From Berberis thunbergii (taxonomy: Eukaryota; Streptophyta; Magnoliopsida; Ranunculales; Berberidaceae): a stretch of DNA of 64,000 nt. Both the position numbers and the translations under genes were made by a program. This document shows, one piece after another, positions 11,468 to 23,043 of this stretch (position 1 is the stretch's first letter; every line of letters begins with the position of its first letter). The notes beneath the pieces were generated by a model. The model was not told the origin of the DNA. It saw only the letters and a program-made list of their open reading frames with translations, and searched no databases. The DNA lies in NCBI GenBank assembly GCA_003290165.1, contig QNQO01008318.1, positions 1 to 64,000 on the forward strand, read 5' to 3'.

Positions 11468-12300
11468 CAGTGACGGAGCTAGGATTTTCGTTGAATGGGG
11501 GCAGAGTGATGAGTCATATTTAACTAATGATAATATAATAATTAAGTACTTTAATATAATTTTTGTTAAATTTTGAACAATACATAAATAACTATACAAA
11601 ACACCAATTGCTAAACAAAACTTCATCTAATCCACGGGTGAGGAAAATTGATCTAATAATCTACTTTGTAGGTGCACAAGAGATAAATATATAGAGGACG
11701 GCGGCACACTTGCTTTTCAAATATCCATAACAAGGCGAGAACTCGACATCGTGCAATTCTATTGATTTGGGCAATTCATTTGGTATATAAAGTTAAGGGC
11801 CAAAAATACTAATGGGTCATTTCTCCAAAGTAATCCTATGAATAAAATACTAAACTAGATCTTGATATACAATTCATCTCGAGAAATACTTTAAAAACAT
11901 TATTCTTCTTCAAAGCAGAAAAAGAGGTTGGGGCGTCGATGGGAAGGAAAATAAATCAACAGAGAGAGAATGAAAGGAAGAGAAGTGGAGGCAAAGCGGT
12001 TGTTGTTCTCGTAGTAAACATTTTTTTTACCCATAACCCTCCCCATCTCATGCCGCCCGACCGAGTTCGAACCCGTGACGTGTGATTCCATACGCTATAC
12101 CTCTACTAACTCAGCTAGTACACTTTTACCAGTAAACAAATAGAGGGTAAAGAAAAGAAAAAAGGGAGGAACGGAGTTGTTAGTGTCACTGAGAATAGTG
12201 GAAGAGGAGAAGGGGTGGGGCGGAATGGCGCCCGTCGATTGCAAGTTAGGCAAATCGAGTTTTTTTTCTAAAGTCCTTGACCCACGTAAATCCGTCCCTG
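11468..12300. mobile_element. hAT-like DNA element F (CAGTGACGGAGC ends)
   Basis: It begins CAGTGACGG and ends CCGTCCCTG (inverted match 8 of 9), and is flanked by a perfect 8-bp duplication TCTGCATG at 11460-11467 and 12301-12308. No transposase remains. A minus-strand SINE (12021-12130) lies inside. The element also splits an older tandem repeat, whose halves lie at about 11450-11467 and from 12301 onward. Confidence 0.9.
12021..12130 (-). mobile_element. tRNA-derived SINE (minus strand) inside hAT element F
   Basis: On the minus strand, an A-box-like TAGCTGAGTTAGTAGAGG (12118-12101) is followed about 27 bases later by a B-box GGGTTCGAACTCGG (12074-12061). A GGGTTATGGG tail and a short A-run (12029-12021) end it. 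This is an RNA polymerase III promoter layout with a SINE tail. It does not fold as a full tRNA and lacks a CCA-adjacent acceptor stem, so it is not called a tRNA gene. Confidence 0.75.
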
Positions 12301-12360
12301 TCTGCATGCATTAATATATTGATAAGTATGAGAAGTGGCTATGATTCACCAAAATGATTA

Positions 12361-12430
12361 ATCTATTCCCTCTGCCTGCATAAAATCTTGATAAAGTATG
12401 GGCAGGGGATATGCTTAACCAAAAAGATTG
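12361..12430 (+). repeat. Second copy of a tandem duplication split by hAT element F
   Basis: ATCTATTCCCTCTGC at 12361 repeats the sequence at 11450-11464, and the following bases (TTGATAAAGTATG) repeat 12320-12330. The first copy is interrupted by element F; joining its halves gives two adjacent copies of about 70 bases each. Confidence 0.7.
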
Positions 12431-12617
12431 CAATCGAAAAATTGTAATTTTCATGCCTACAAGACTCTATTTTTTGTAAAATAAAAAAAACTTATTTTTC
12501 CCCTAAGAAACAGTTTTCATAATTTTTGTAACAAAACGATAGGATAATGATCATCATAATTCTTTTAAGAAAATTTTATTTAAAATCAAGTACACTTTTA
12601 TTGTCCAATTTCAAAAA

Positions 12618-14120
12618 GGGTTAATTGCACTTTCCACTCTAAGACATATAGCCAATTCAGCTTTGCCCCCAATTAATATTCATGTTGCACTTTTCCCCTA
12701 AGACTAACAGTCAACGTGCCTTGACCGTCTGTTTGCAAAGTAGATTGCCAAAATACCCCTGAGAATTCAAAGGCTGAGATTGAATATTTTGTATCTCGAA
12801 TATCTCATCTCGAGGAAATCCTAAGGCCCAATTGAAACCATAATCATATCTCGAGGAAAATTCAACAGTTGATTTTAAAAAATCTTTCATCTAAAATAAC
12901 TCATCTCGAGGATATCCAACGGGCAAAATTTAATCGTACACACATCTCTAGGTTAATTTAACGATCCAAATTTAATTATGCACACATCTCGAGGCAAGTA
13001 TGACTATCTTGTTCGCATCTTGAGCCAAATCTGACAGTTCATCACAAGACATATCTAATGTGGCGCGCATCTCAAGGAAATTTTGACGATTCAAAATTTT
13101 TTTGCACGCATCTCAAGGAAATCTGAAGTTTGAATACTTTTTTTATTTAATTTTGTCCCTTGAAATAAATTTGAATTTAATTTTGCCCCCTGAAAACAGA
13201 ACAGACATGAGAGATGAAGGGGGAAGAAGAAGAAAAAAGAGAAAGTGGAGGAATGACGAATGAAAACAGCTCAACGGTTAGAGCTTGGCGGATGGTACCA
13301 TTAGGTCATGGGTTCAAACCCAGCTTGCGGCATCTTTAGTGGGTTATGGGATCCTATAAAAACCATGTTTGCCCTTCAAAAAAAAAGCCCTAACTTTATT
13401 ATAAGGGTTGTGAAACAGATGAGGAAGTAGGAAGTGGAGGAATGAGGAGGAAGATGGAGGATGAAGGGGGAGGTGGTGGCGAGGCTGCGAGATAGAGGGG
13501 GAGGAAGATTGTCAAAATTTTCTTGATCATCTCTCAAGTCTGTTCTGTTTCAGAGGGAAAAATTAAATTCAAATTTATTTTATGGGGTTAAGTTATTGCC
13601 AGTAATTTATTATATGGGGGCAATTTATTTAAACTTCGAATTTCTTGAGACGTGTGCACGAATAAATCTAAAATGTCAGATTTGCCTCGAGATACATGTC
13701 GAATCATCATATTTGTAGCGAGACGCATGTTGGACGGTCAGATTTGCCTCGAGATGGTGTATAATTAAATGTTGATGTTAGATTTACCTAGAGATGTGTG
13801 TACGATTAAATTTGGACCGTTAAATTTTCCTTGAGATGAGTTCTTTTAGATAAATTTTTTTAAATCAACTGTTGGATATTTCTCGAGATATGATTACGAT
13901 TTCAATTGGGCCTTAGGATTTTCCTCAAGATGAGATGCTTGAGATATGAAAGATTCAATTTCAGTCTTTGATTTCTCAGGGGTATTTTGGTAATCTGCTT
14001 TGAAAATAGACGGTAAATGCACGTTGACGGTTTGTCTGAGGGGGAAAGTGCAATATGAATGTTAATTTGGGGCAAAGCTGGATTGGCTATATGTTTTCGG
14101 GGGAAAAGTGCAATTAATTC
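12618..14120. mobile_element. Mutator-like foldback element with very long inverted repeats
   Basis: The arms 12618-13217 and 13527-14120 are inverted copies about 590 bases long (outer ends GGGTTAATTGCAC and GTGCAATTAATTC). The element is flanked by a perfect 9-bp duplication TTTCAAAAA (12609-12617 and 14121-14129). A 9-bp duplication with long TIRs points to the Mutator superfamily. The arms carry many copies of an ATCTCGAGG-like motif at irregular spacing of roughly 35-80 bases. The central loop holds a SINE and no transposase, so the element is non-autonomous. Confidence 0.88.
13262..13386 (+). mobile_element. tRNA-derived SINE in the loop of the Mutator-like element
   Basis: The A-box-like CAGCTCAACGGTTAGAGC (13267-13284), B-box GGGTTCAAACCC (13310-13321), a GTGGGTTATGGG stretch and a terminal A-run (13377-13386) give the plan of a tRNA-derived SINE. 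The match to tRNA is partial. It lies between the two inverted arms, so either it inserted there or it was carried along. Confidence 0.8.
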
Positions 14121-15230
14121 TTTCAAAAAATAAAGGTTTCTAGAAAAGATTCAAAGTTTAAAGTTTTATCAAAATGATGTACCATGATTGAAGAGAAGAG
14201 ATGTCATCATGTACTAAAAGTTGAAGGACAGAACCTTCTATTTCTTTTATTTATTAGGACATTGGTAGTTTAGGGACAAAATTGGGTTTTCACCTACTGC
14301 ACGGGATCCATTAGGTTTTTCTTGCAACTTAAAGACACAACACATGATGTCTTTCAACGGCCAGTGTATTTTCATATTCTTCCTCTTTCATCATTCAAAG
14401 ATGGCAATTCGACTGACTTAGCTCGTCCTTAAGCAATTTCTCCTTCAACACTATCAGATATCCTCCTCTTTCAACTGTCATTCCTCCCCCAGATCTGCAA
14501 CAACCTCATCATTCTTCCGTTTTTTTTCCTGTTAGTTATCTCTGTTTCTCAAGTTGGAAGGCAAATATGGTAGGCATCTGCACTCTATTGTCCCCCTATA
14601 TGTATCTTTCTTTTTCATGTGAGTTTTAAGCTTGTGCCTACATGATGCTAGTATGGTAAGCAATCAATTTATGCACTCTATAATGAGTGTCATAGCATGA
14701 AATTTGCATGAGGAATTGATTTAATTCAAAGGGTAATATACCTATAATTGAAAATAGATTGTAGTCAATGCCTACCATAGAAATTGCATGATGGGCCCAA
14801 GTTTTAAACAATTTTAAGACTATAATAACTCCATTTTACATTGTTTGAACTAATGCTTACAGTCAAAATCATGATAGACAATGGTTAAAAAATCATGATT
14901 GGCAATGGTATAACGCCCATATAAATGGTTTTAAAGCAATGTCTACCATTAATTTTGATGGTAGGCAATGCTTCAAACATGTGCCTACCTTATTGTTAGT
15001 ACAGTAGGCAATCAGTGAATGCGCTTTGGAACATGGTAGGCGCTGCATAACACAATTGTTATCCATTGACTATCATAGATATGAACTTCGAGATGCATAA
15101 ATAATTAGTGCCAACCATTCACTTGCAAATTTTAGATTGTTTGTATCGTGTGTCTACCATACTAGCAATATGCTAGGCAAAAATATTAAATAACTCGTAG
15201 ACTATAAATAGTCTTAGTGCGTGTTTGAAA

Positions 15231-15250
15231 ACCACCCACAAGTGGGTGGT
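15231..15250. repeat. Perfect short hairpin, 9-base arms
   Basis: ACCACCCAC and GTGGGTGGT form a perfect inverted repeat around a 2-base centre, in a locally GC-richer spot. No U-tract or gene context gives it a function. Confidence 0.8.
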
Positions 15251-15361
15251 CTGGGACAATGGGCGCTGACTGACCGGTCTGTATCACACCCACCATACAA
15301 TTCAGGTTGTTATAAACTTTGGCTTACCATACTAACAATATGGTAGGCACATGTTTGAAAT

Positions 15362-15933
15362 TAGGGGTGGGCACGGGATGGGATGAACCTCATCCCTATC
15401 GCATCCCATTTGTTCGGGATCGGGTCGAGATAGACCTCATCCCATCCCAAACAGGTTCAGGATGGGACGAGATGAGCATGTACCAAATCTCCAACTATAT
15501 AATCATAGTGCAAAACTAATCCAAATAATCATTTGCTTATAATTTTTACAAAAATAATTGTCATATAACCAATCTAAAATGTGAAAAAGCATAAGTTTTC
15601 ATGGGTTCTATTTTAGTTACAATATCCAAACTAATGTTTCTATCTAAACAAATAATACAAAATTAAACAAGTAAATTTTCAAACAATAAATGTTTTGATT
15701 TAATTTCAACTAAACTTTCCTTTAGAAGAGTAATTTGATTAAAATTAATAAGAATAAATATTAAATAAATAAGTTCGGGACGGGATAGGCGGGATTGAAA
15801 ATTTCCATCCCGATCTCATTCCACTCTAAATCAGGACGGGATGGGATCGGGATGAGTTTGATCAATCCCAAAAGGATCCGAAAAAATTAAAACGGGACGA
15901 AATCGGGATCGCAGGATGGGACGCCCACCCCTA
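15362..15933. mobile_element. hAT-type DNA element B (TAGGGGTGGGC family), 572 bases
   Basis: The ends TAGGGGTGGGC and GCCCACCCCTA are flanked by a perfect 8-bp duplication TTTGAAAT (15354-15361 and 15934-15941). Both ends show the same GGGAT-rich subterminal sequence as elements A and C. The interior is short and AT-rich with no coding capacity: a MITE-sized deletion derivative. Confidence 0.94.
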
Positions 15934-16110
15934 TTTGAAATAACATTGAACATCATAGGCAATCATGAAATTTACTTGTAGTTTGTTGTTTATAAGAGAT
16001 ATGTACTATGAGATACATAAATATCAGTCATACCATCTATTTCCAAATTTAATGTTGTTTAATTTGTGCATATCATACTTCCAGTATGGTAGCAAGTCAT
16101 GGAATAGACT

Positions 16111-17820
16111 TTCCCCACCATCACCAACAAGGTATTTGCACATTAACACTTCTTTGTCACCTCAGTAAAAAAAAAAAAAAAAAAAAACATAAAAAATAAT
16201 TAACTAAAAGCAAAGAGAAAACAAGTCAGTAAATCTGTAATACACAACCCAAAATGCGTATTCCATCCTGAAAACTTTGGTTTGCAGAAATCAAGTACAT
16301 CGCCAATAACAACTTCCAAGAGTTGCAAAGAGAGTCAATGGTAGAAATGAAGATGGTCGAAAGACAGAAAGTAAGGGGACTTACTTTAAAAATCCAACCC
16401 CTCAAAAAATGAAAGCAACCAAATCTTAGTGCATGTTTATTTTAAAAAAAAAAAAAAAAAAAACCTAGGTCGAAAAGAGAATGAAGGGAAACTTGATGTT
16501 CTGGCCTAAGGAAAAAGACATTTTCGAGAAAAAGAGAATTACACACAAAAAAGATTTAGAATTGTTCAACATAATCACACACAGACATTGAAAAAAAGAA
16601 CTTTAAGATATGAGTTATGTATTGGTCATTGGACTATTGAGTTTCAACAATACCAAAATGAAATGATGACAACACATATTAGATGAATTTCTTAAGAAAA
16701 TATTTGAAAATTGCATAGACCGTTAAAAAAAAACAATTGACATGTTTTTATGGTGTGAACACAAATTTCATTCGATTTGGGAGATCCCATGCTAAAACCA
16801 GAGCTATATAACCTTTTGTTAATTTCGACTAAAACAGGTTAAAGATAAAAATAACACGTGTGAATCAAAATTCGTCCAAAGTATCAATAAAGGTTTTCCA
16901 TTCCGATAAATATTGAGATTTATTATTTTGCAATTGGATTGATCGTATTAACCATATAGACAACTAAATGTATTTAAGACAATAAAGTAAATTTGCACAA
17001 AAAGTATAAGACATAGATGTATAGAAACAAGTATTGTCTATAAATCAAATATCTCGAGTACAAAAATCACATATCACAATAGTATATTGGTTAAATGATA
17101 TATGGGCACATTTTTATTAATATTTATTACCCCAATTTTATGTATGTTAGCTTTAAATTAGTTATTTAAGCATAATTCATATAATTTTGGGTTTTCAATG
17201 ATGAAAATGGGGGTGTGTGGATATACAACTGGCTAAAACCTATGATTTAAAGTTGTTAATTTACCCAAATACTTTCTTTTGAACCCATCAGACCCACGCC
17301 CAAATACTTCCCATTTTAATTTTTTTTCTCACCAATTTTATTTGTTTCTTTTACCCATTTGAAGTTCGAAACCATATTTTTTTGCTTATTTCCCTCCAAG
17401 TTGATTCCCTTTTGATACTTACGCGTAAGCATTCCCATAAATGTCTTACCCAAACCCATCCAAATAGATCCCAAAATATTCTATTTATATAACAACAAAT
17501 TTTGGAATATTATTCATTTGTCTGCTTGTGTGAGCCAACAAATTGAAATTTCAGATTCGGTTCGGAAATACCATGAACTTGTATGAAGCTTGGGCCTAGA
17601 CATTCTAAATTTTTTAGTTCCACTCTGACTTGGGCTCCTTTTTTGCATTATGAAAATACACCAGCCCAGTGTCATCAAGCTAGTGGTATAGGTTTTGAAT
17701 TGTGGATGAGGAAGCTATTTAGCTTGTAAATACTTTGATAAATAGATATCAAACATTATTTGTACAATTTAAAAAGGCAGGTCTCAACAAAAGTTCATTT
17801 TTCTTTATCAAGTACAAATC
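16111..17820. other. AT-rich stretch without recognisable genes
   Basis: It contains homopolymer A-runs (about 16168-16187 and 16443-16462) and nothing else I can identify on either strand. Confidence 0.5.
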
Positions 17821-17825
17821 AGAAG

Positions 17826-17937
17826 CCAAAGGTAGCCAAGTTGGTTGGCTAAGGCAATGGTGGTTTGGCCCCCACGTCTTGGGTTCGATACCTACCAACA
17901 ACATGGGGTGGGAAAGGTTAAGGGTTAAAAAAAGTAC
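17826..17937 (+). mobile_element. tRNA-derived SINE
   Basis: A-box-like TAGCCAAGTTGGTTGGCTAA (from 17833), B-box GGGTTCGATACC (17881-17892), then AGGGTTAAAAAAAG at the end. The same family recurs in more decayed form at 62905-63000. Confidence 0.8.
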
Positions 17938-18359
17938 AAATCAGAAACGATTTATTTAATATCTTTATTAATTCTTTAATTCTTGTCATTTACAATTCAA
18001 TAATTTAATTTCAAGGTTTGCATTTTCTTTCCTTTATTTCTACATTTTATTTTACTTATACTTTTATTTTCTTATTTGTTTATTGCTCTTCATTTTCTTC
18101 AAGTTTCAAGCATTGTGAATGTGCATTAAAAGTGCTCTTAGTTGAGGCACTAGAAGCGATTGTCTATTTCTTCGAGATACCTATTGGAATTCAGCTTACA
18201 CGAATTCCTTACACATCATAATAGTTTGGAGTGATTTACTTTTATACCTAAGATTTTTTTTTTTAGCACATACCGTGGAAAATTTTCTGGATTGTTTTGA
18301 TCATTGATAATGGTTGGGGCGAGAGGAAGGAATGATGTAGCCATTCTCTCATATGGTAG

Positions 18360-19171
18360 ATAAGAATTAATGGTTGACAATAGTGGAAACCAAAACACAT
18401 TTCATGTTCCTGATAATCGGAACAACACTGGAAGCGTAGAAAATCAAGGGGGCATTGAGGTTCACATAACATAAATGAGAACTGCACAAGAAAATTTGTG
18501 TCCGTAGTTGAATCCAAATTTTGACCACCTTGAAAATATGTTGCGTGGCATGATAACAATGGTAACTTCGTTGAACCAAAGATTGGATTAATTGACTACA
18601 CCCCTTGAACACTACTCAAAACACGCAAAACAATGGTAATGACAACTTGAACATACCAAACAATTAACACCAACATTTGTGCAATCCTAGCATTTGCACC
18701 GTACATTATTGGACAAAATGATAGGCAAAATGTGGAGAGTTTATACATGTTTGCATACCCATAGCCTGCATATCAGTTCACAACTCCGCATATGCAATAA
18801 ACAAATGGGTTTCAAACACAATATAGTCAACCTTATACTTCATACATTCCTGCTCCTATTGCCCAAACCAGAAAGACAACTAATGTAGTGAATAAAAATG
18901 AGTTAGTAGACATAGTACATGAGTTACTAGGACCAATGGATCTGGAGGTGCAGACACCTACATACAAAAACCTTACCCTGATAGGATAAATATAACACCA
19001 CTACCACTAGGGTATAAATTCTAACTTGTGACATTCACTAGCCAATGTGGGGATGCAGATGGTGTTGATTTACATAAAATCAGGTTCTTCCTAAATTCAT
19101 TGACACACGCAGCTTTCACTTGGTTCATAAGCAAGCCTCAAAATTTAGTTTTGGGATGAAATATTTGGAAT
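18360..19171 (+). pseudogene. gag of gypsy remnant 2, part before hAT element C
   Basis: After an Asn/Gly-rich head, TSQCGDADGVDLHKIRFF and LNSLTHAAFTWFISKPQN match the capsid core of plant Retrotrans_gag, in which an AFTWF motif is typical. Stops occur throughout. The reading frame continues at 20704 once the hAT insert and one copy of its target duplication are ignored. Confidence 0.78.
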
Positions 19172-20695
19172 TAGGGGTGCGCATGGGACGGGATGGACCT
19201 CATCCGAATCCCATCCCGTTCTTTTGGGATCGGGAGGAGATAGACCTCATCTCGACCTTGTCCCATCCCAAAAGGGTTTGGGACGGGACAGGATGAGCAT
19301 GTATACAAAGAAAACAAGAAAACTAATATACATATATCACTAAGCTGTATGGACTCAAACACACTCGTCAGTTGTGTCCATCTTGATATAAGTCTTTATT
19401 ACATCAATGTTTATTGTGGCCCATTTAGAATGTCTTGATGGAGATCCGATTGGGCTTCTTAATTACTGGAGAAGGATGGTGAAGTTGGGTTGCAGGGGAG
19501 GAAGGTGGGATGGTTGAGCTAGTAATGGAGTTGTAATGAACAAAAGTGGAGGAGGCATTGATGCATCAACAATGGAAAAAAGGTCTTATAAGTATCACAT
19601 TTTTAAAGTTGTACTTATAATTTGTGCATATTAATGCAACAATTGCGAATTACAAATCTAACCAAATGCTAACTAGATTATGTTTAATAATGAAGATATC
19701 GTGGTTTCACAGTTTCAGTTATGTGCAATCGCAATATTTATAACATTCTCGTTTGGTATTTTGGTTTTGTGTTCTTTGCATACCTTAATTTCTTGCATAT
19801 TTTCTTACATTGTTTAATTTGATTTGCTAGGTTCACGCCAAATAGAAATTGCTACCATTGCTGGTTAACTCTTGTAAGCCCATCTTTGATCAATATATAT
19901 CTAGTACCATTTACGACAATTAAGCAAAGGTAAATCAATTGATTAATGTCTGCACTCTGTCTTGTAATACTTATAAAACCTTAAAAGTGGATTAAATTCG
20001 ATTAAAGAGACAATGATAATTGAGGTTGAGGACAACAAGATCAGATTTTGCCATTACTAAAACCACTTGAAATTCTATTTTCAACGGTTTGGGGTTCCAC
20101 TAGAGATGATGCTCCACAAGGATTTCCAACTCCTCCCTCCTAATTGGCAACCTATTTCTATCCCTGGCAAAAATTTATGCAATTGCAGTTAAAATGAACC
20201 CAGCTGAAACCATGCTACAAGCCAAATACAATGATATTGAAGAAAATTTTACTAATGTATGTAATTGCAGTCTTAAATAAGTAATTAGGAAAATTGATTG
20301 GAAGAAATGTGTCACTCACATCCTATGCTCTGGTACGACAATGGGGATGAATGAAACTATTGCGAATTTCCCAATAGATTACAACCCTTCAACAAATATC
20401 AGAATGTGTATCACTTTCACAACCATTATCATCAAGTTTTCTACTTTCTTTTCAGAAATGTTTGATATTTCTACCCTGATGGCAATCCCAATTGGTGTTG
20501 TGCAAGAAAAAAAATATTAAAATCAATACAATATATTTTAAAAAATCAATTCGAGACGGGACGGATGGGCGGGATTGAAAATCTACATCCCGATCCCATC
20601 CCACTCCAGATCGGGACGGGATCTGGATGGGATTGATCAATCCCAAAAGACCCGAAAAAAGTCAAAACGAGATTGCAAGAAGGGAGCCGCCCCTA
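19172..20695. mobile_element. hAT-type DNA element C (TAGGGGTGCGC end) inside gag
   Basis: It begins TAGGGGTGCGC and ends GCCGCCCCTA, a slightly diverged form of the ends of A and B. An imperfect 8-bp duplication flanks it (TTTGGAAT at 19164-19171, GTTGGAAT at 20696-20703, 7 of 8). The GGGAC/GGGAT-rich ends are shared with A and B. The interior, about 1.2 kb, shows no transposase. The insertion is in the capsid part of gypsy remnant 2. Confidence 0.88.
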
Positions 20696-21300
20696 GTTGG
20701 AATAAATCTTTCATACACAATTCTTTTCAAACAGAACCTGAAGTGACAATAGCTTATCTAGCAAGACTATATCAAATACATTATGAAAAGGCAACTCAAT
20801 ACATCAATAGGTTTAATAGGGCTAAAATTGAATGCAATATAGTTCTATCTGAATGGGAGTTTATAAATTGGCCTAAAATGGTTTAGAATTTAAGCTAAGG
20901 AAAACGTTTGTTGGCAGAGAATTTAGAGACTTAGTTGAACTAATTGCTAAAGTTTCTTGATTTGAAGCCTTATTGGAATAAGAACAAGAGAGGAATAGTT
21001 CCATTAAAATCTACCATAAACATCCAAATCTAGAAATATGTTGTAGAAATTGTGGATGAATAACCCTTTACATGTGAAGCTTTAGTAAAGGAAAAACACT
21101 ATTGCTAAAGCATACATGAGAAAATGAAGGGGACCAGTGAAAAAAAACTCATTTAATATTTCTAAAATCTATCAAACATTCGCTCATTTATTGAAAGGGA
21201 AGTATTAAAACTTCCTAAAATAGTCAAATTGCCAAACAAAAAAGTTTATTGTAATCATTGGTCTCACTCTACAAATGAATGTTCATTTTCTTCTGAGAAG
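20696..21300 (+). pseudogene. gag of gypsy remnant 2, part after hAT element C
   Basis: WNKSFIHNSFQTEPEVTIAY and YEKATQYINRFNRAKIECN continue the capsid domain. KTFVGREFRDLVELIAKVS follows, and then, after many stops, VYCNHWSHSTNEC (about 21244-21285), a degenerate zinc knuckle. Decay is stronger than in the chromovirus at 40-46 kb. Confidence 0.78.
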
Positions 21301-21429
21301 GAAAAACTCAAATTTTCAGATAAATCAATGGGAATTGACAGGGATCCATTTTCAACAGTAAATGAGATGAGTGTAAATGTTGGTAATGTAAATCACTAGT
21401 CGGGAAAAGTAGTATTCAATAAGACCAAA

Positions 21430-22200
21430 TTTTTGTTCAACACCGGGGCATAGCATGTGGTTTTGAATTCTCATGAGAATGAAACCACAAGAAAATGAAG
21501 GCCAAGGAGCCAAAATTGGCCCTACCAAGAAGAGTTGGGTTCAACAATCCCATGTTTGAGAGATTAAGTATAGGTTTCTCTGCTGGCTTGGATAACATAA
21601 AACCAATTTGGGGCAAATCCAAAGGCAAGTGGACCTTAGCCCTTGGGTCTAGAATATGAAAACACTCACCTAAAGGGTTAGTAGTGGGTGTACCCGATTT
21701 GTTTGTTTTGTAGGAACCAAGAGTGGTCCAGAGTATGCAGGCATTGTTCATCAAGGACAAACCTATTTTTGTAAAACTAAAGCCAACTACTGCAGACGTG
21801 TGAAATTTCATAGAGCCAAAGTTCCCCATCCTTGATTCAAGATTTACAAGAGGAAGATTCAGAGAAATATTTTCTATGGCTGTCTATTTCGAATCAGCCT
21901 AATCCTAGGTTTACTAGAGATTGCATGAAAGAGATATGGAACCTGCACAGATGGAAAAGATAACAAATTAGATTACAAGATGATTTACTACAAGACATGC
22001 TCGATGGGAAAATGGGCAATCCTACGATTCAATTTGGTACTTTACCTCAAGATGTGGTAGTAAACATGGCATTCACTTGGCCTATTACTTTTGCTACCAA
22101 TGAAAGAAAAGAGGTGGAAACCAACCCTGAAAGCACAAAAGATTTGGAGATTTGGTTGAATGAAACTAGATTCTCCAACGGGTTTGAAGTTAATATAAAT
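21430..22200 (+). other. Unassigned interior of gypsy remnant 2
   Basis: By position this should hold protease and linker. I cannot recognise a protease active site. A 130-codon open frame on the opposite strand (21437-21829) matches nothing I know and is probably chance. Confidence 0.4.
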
Positions 22201-22209
22201 TTTAAGAAG

Positions 22210-22476
22210 TTATAAAGATTGTTTTGCTTGGGATTATGATGAATTGCTTGGATTAAATAGATCATTGGCAGAGCATAAATTACCAATTAAATCTAATTGC
22301 ATGCTTGTGAAACAACAACCAAGGAGGATGACACCAGAGGTGACTTCGAAGGTTCAAGAAGAAGTTGAAATGCTTCTCAAGGCTGGATTTATAAGGATTG
22401 CAAGGTATGTTGAATAACCAACCCTCTAATATAGTTCTAGTTGTAAATAAAAATGGAAATCTCAGAGTTTGCATAT
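22210..22476 (+). pseudogene. Reverse transcriptase N-terminus of gypsy remnant 2
   Basis: YKDCFAWDYDELLGLNRSLA, PRRMTPEVTSKVQEEVEMLL and KAGFIRIARYVEW match the conserved lead-in to plant gypsy RT. The sequence stops abruptly at about RVCI (22476), where the catalytic palm should follow, because the LTR of the next element starts there. Confidence 0.88.
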
Positions 22477-22990
22477 TGATGATACATCAAACAACCATTC
22501 AATCATGGCCGAACACATGGCATAAATCATCTCTCATAAGGGATAATTAACAGGTTCAATCACTAAAGCCCAAAGAGGCATTAATAATGGACCATGATCC
22601 AAGTTAAAGGCCCAGACTTCATGCTCAACGAATCTCTCCCTTCAGAGGACAACAACATTACGAAGGAGACAAGTTATGGCAATAATCTCTCCTCCAAGGA
22701 CGTATCCCAATAAAGGAAGAGACTGTGGTGATAAACGTCCCCCTTCATTGCACCATGCATAATGCTTAAGTCACGCGCAAAGTTAATTACTCTTATTATA
22801 TAAGGTAAAGGAGAGAGAAGAGAAATGAAGTATGCGAAAACCCTACAACTATACTCTATCCAAATTCATCATCTTCTTCAGTTTACTGACTTAAGCACCG
22901 AGGTGCCTTCGACCACCAACAAGGTGGTCTTTGGCAATCTAACCCTATTTTGCAGGTCAAATATCGAGGAAAACAGATTTGGATGCATCA
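22477..22990 (+). repeat. 5' LTR of gypsy remnant 3
   Basis: It begins TGATGATACATCA and ends GGATGCATCA, directly followed by the primer-binding site. It carries a TATA box (TATATAA, 22797-22803). The matching 3' LTR is not in the window. Confidence 0.75.
22797..22803 (+). promoter_or_regulatory. TATA box in the LTR of gypsy remnant 3
   Basis: TATATAA lies about 190 bases before the LTR end, a normal place for an LTR promoter, and is followed by a purine-rich leader. Confidence 0.5.
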
Positions 22991-22991
22991 G

Positions 22992-23011
22992 TTTGGCACT
23001 GTTCGTGGGAA
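22992..23011 (+). promoter_or_regulatory. Primer-binding site of gypsy remnant 3
   Basis: TTTGGCACTGTTCGTGGGAA lies one base after the LTR and resembles the TTGGCGCCGTCTGTGGGAA site common in plant Tat-type elements, with a few substitutions. Confidence 0.65.
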
Positions 23012-23043
23012 ACGATAGTTTCCTTTAAGAAAAAATAATTTTA

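Larger units (their letters stand above)
14600..16110 (+). repeat. Degenerate tandem repeat with hairpin motif, split by hAT element B
   Basis: The motif TGCCTACC..., a short spacer, then ...AGTATGGTAGGCA recurs in diverged form near 14633, 14983, 15150, 15325 and 16070. Longer units of about 340 bases can be followed (for example GAGATGCATAAAT near 15091 and GAGATACATAAAT near 16010). The units are old and only loosely similar. I see no coding sequence. Confidence 0.55.
18250..22476 (+). mobile_element. Ty3/gypsy retrotransposon remnant 2
   Basis: This is a heavily decayed plus-strand element. A gag N-terminal region (18360-18640), gag capsid (18950-19171 and 20696-20960, split by hAT element C), a zinc-knuckle-like site (21244-21285) and the start of reverse transcriptase (22210-22476) follow in the right order. 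No LTR was identified. The right end is cut where the LTR of the next gypsy element begins. Confidence 0.8.

Noticed and set aside
12021..12130. A tRNA gene on the minus strand
   Set aside because: A and B boxes are present but the cloverleaf and acceptor stem do not form, and it ends in an A-run; better explained as a SINE.
13267..13321. A tRNA gene in the Mutator-like loop
   Set aside because: Same reasoning: promoter boxes only, followed by a SINE-type tail.
21437..21829. 130-codon minus-strand frame inside gypsy remnant 2
   Set aside because: No recognisable domain and antisense to the element; probably chance, though a captured fragment is not excluded.
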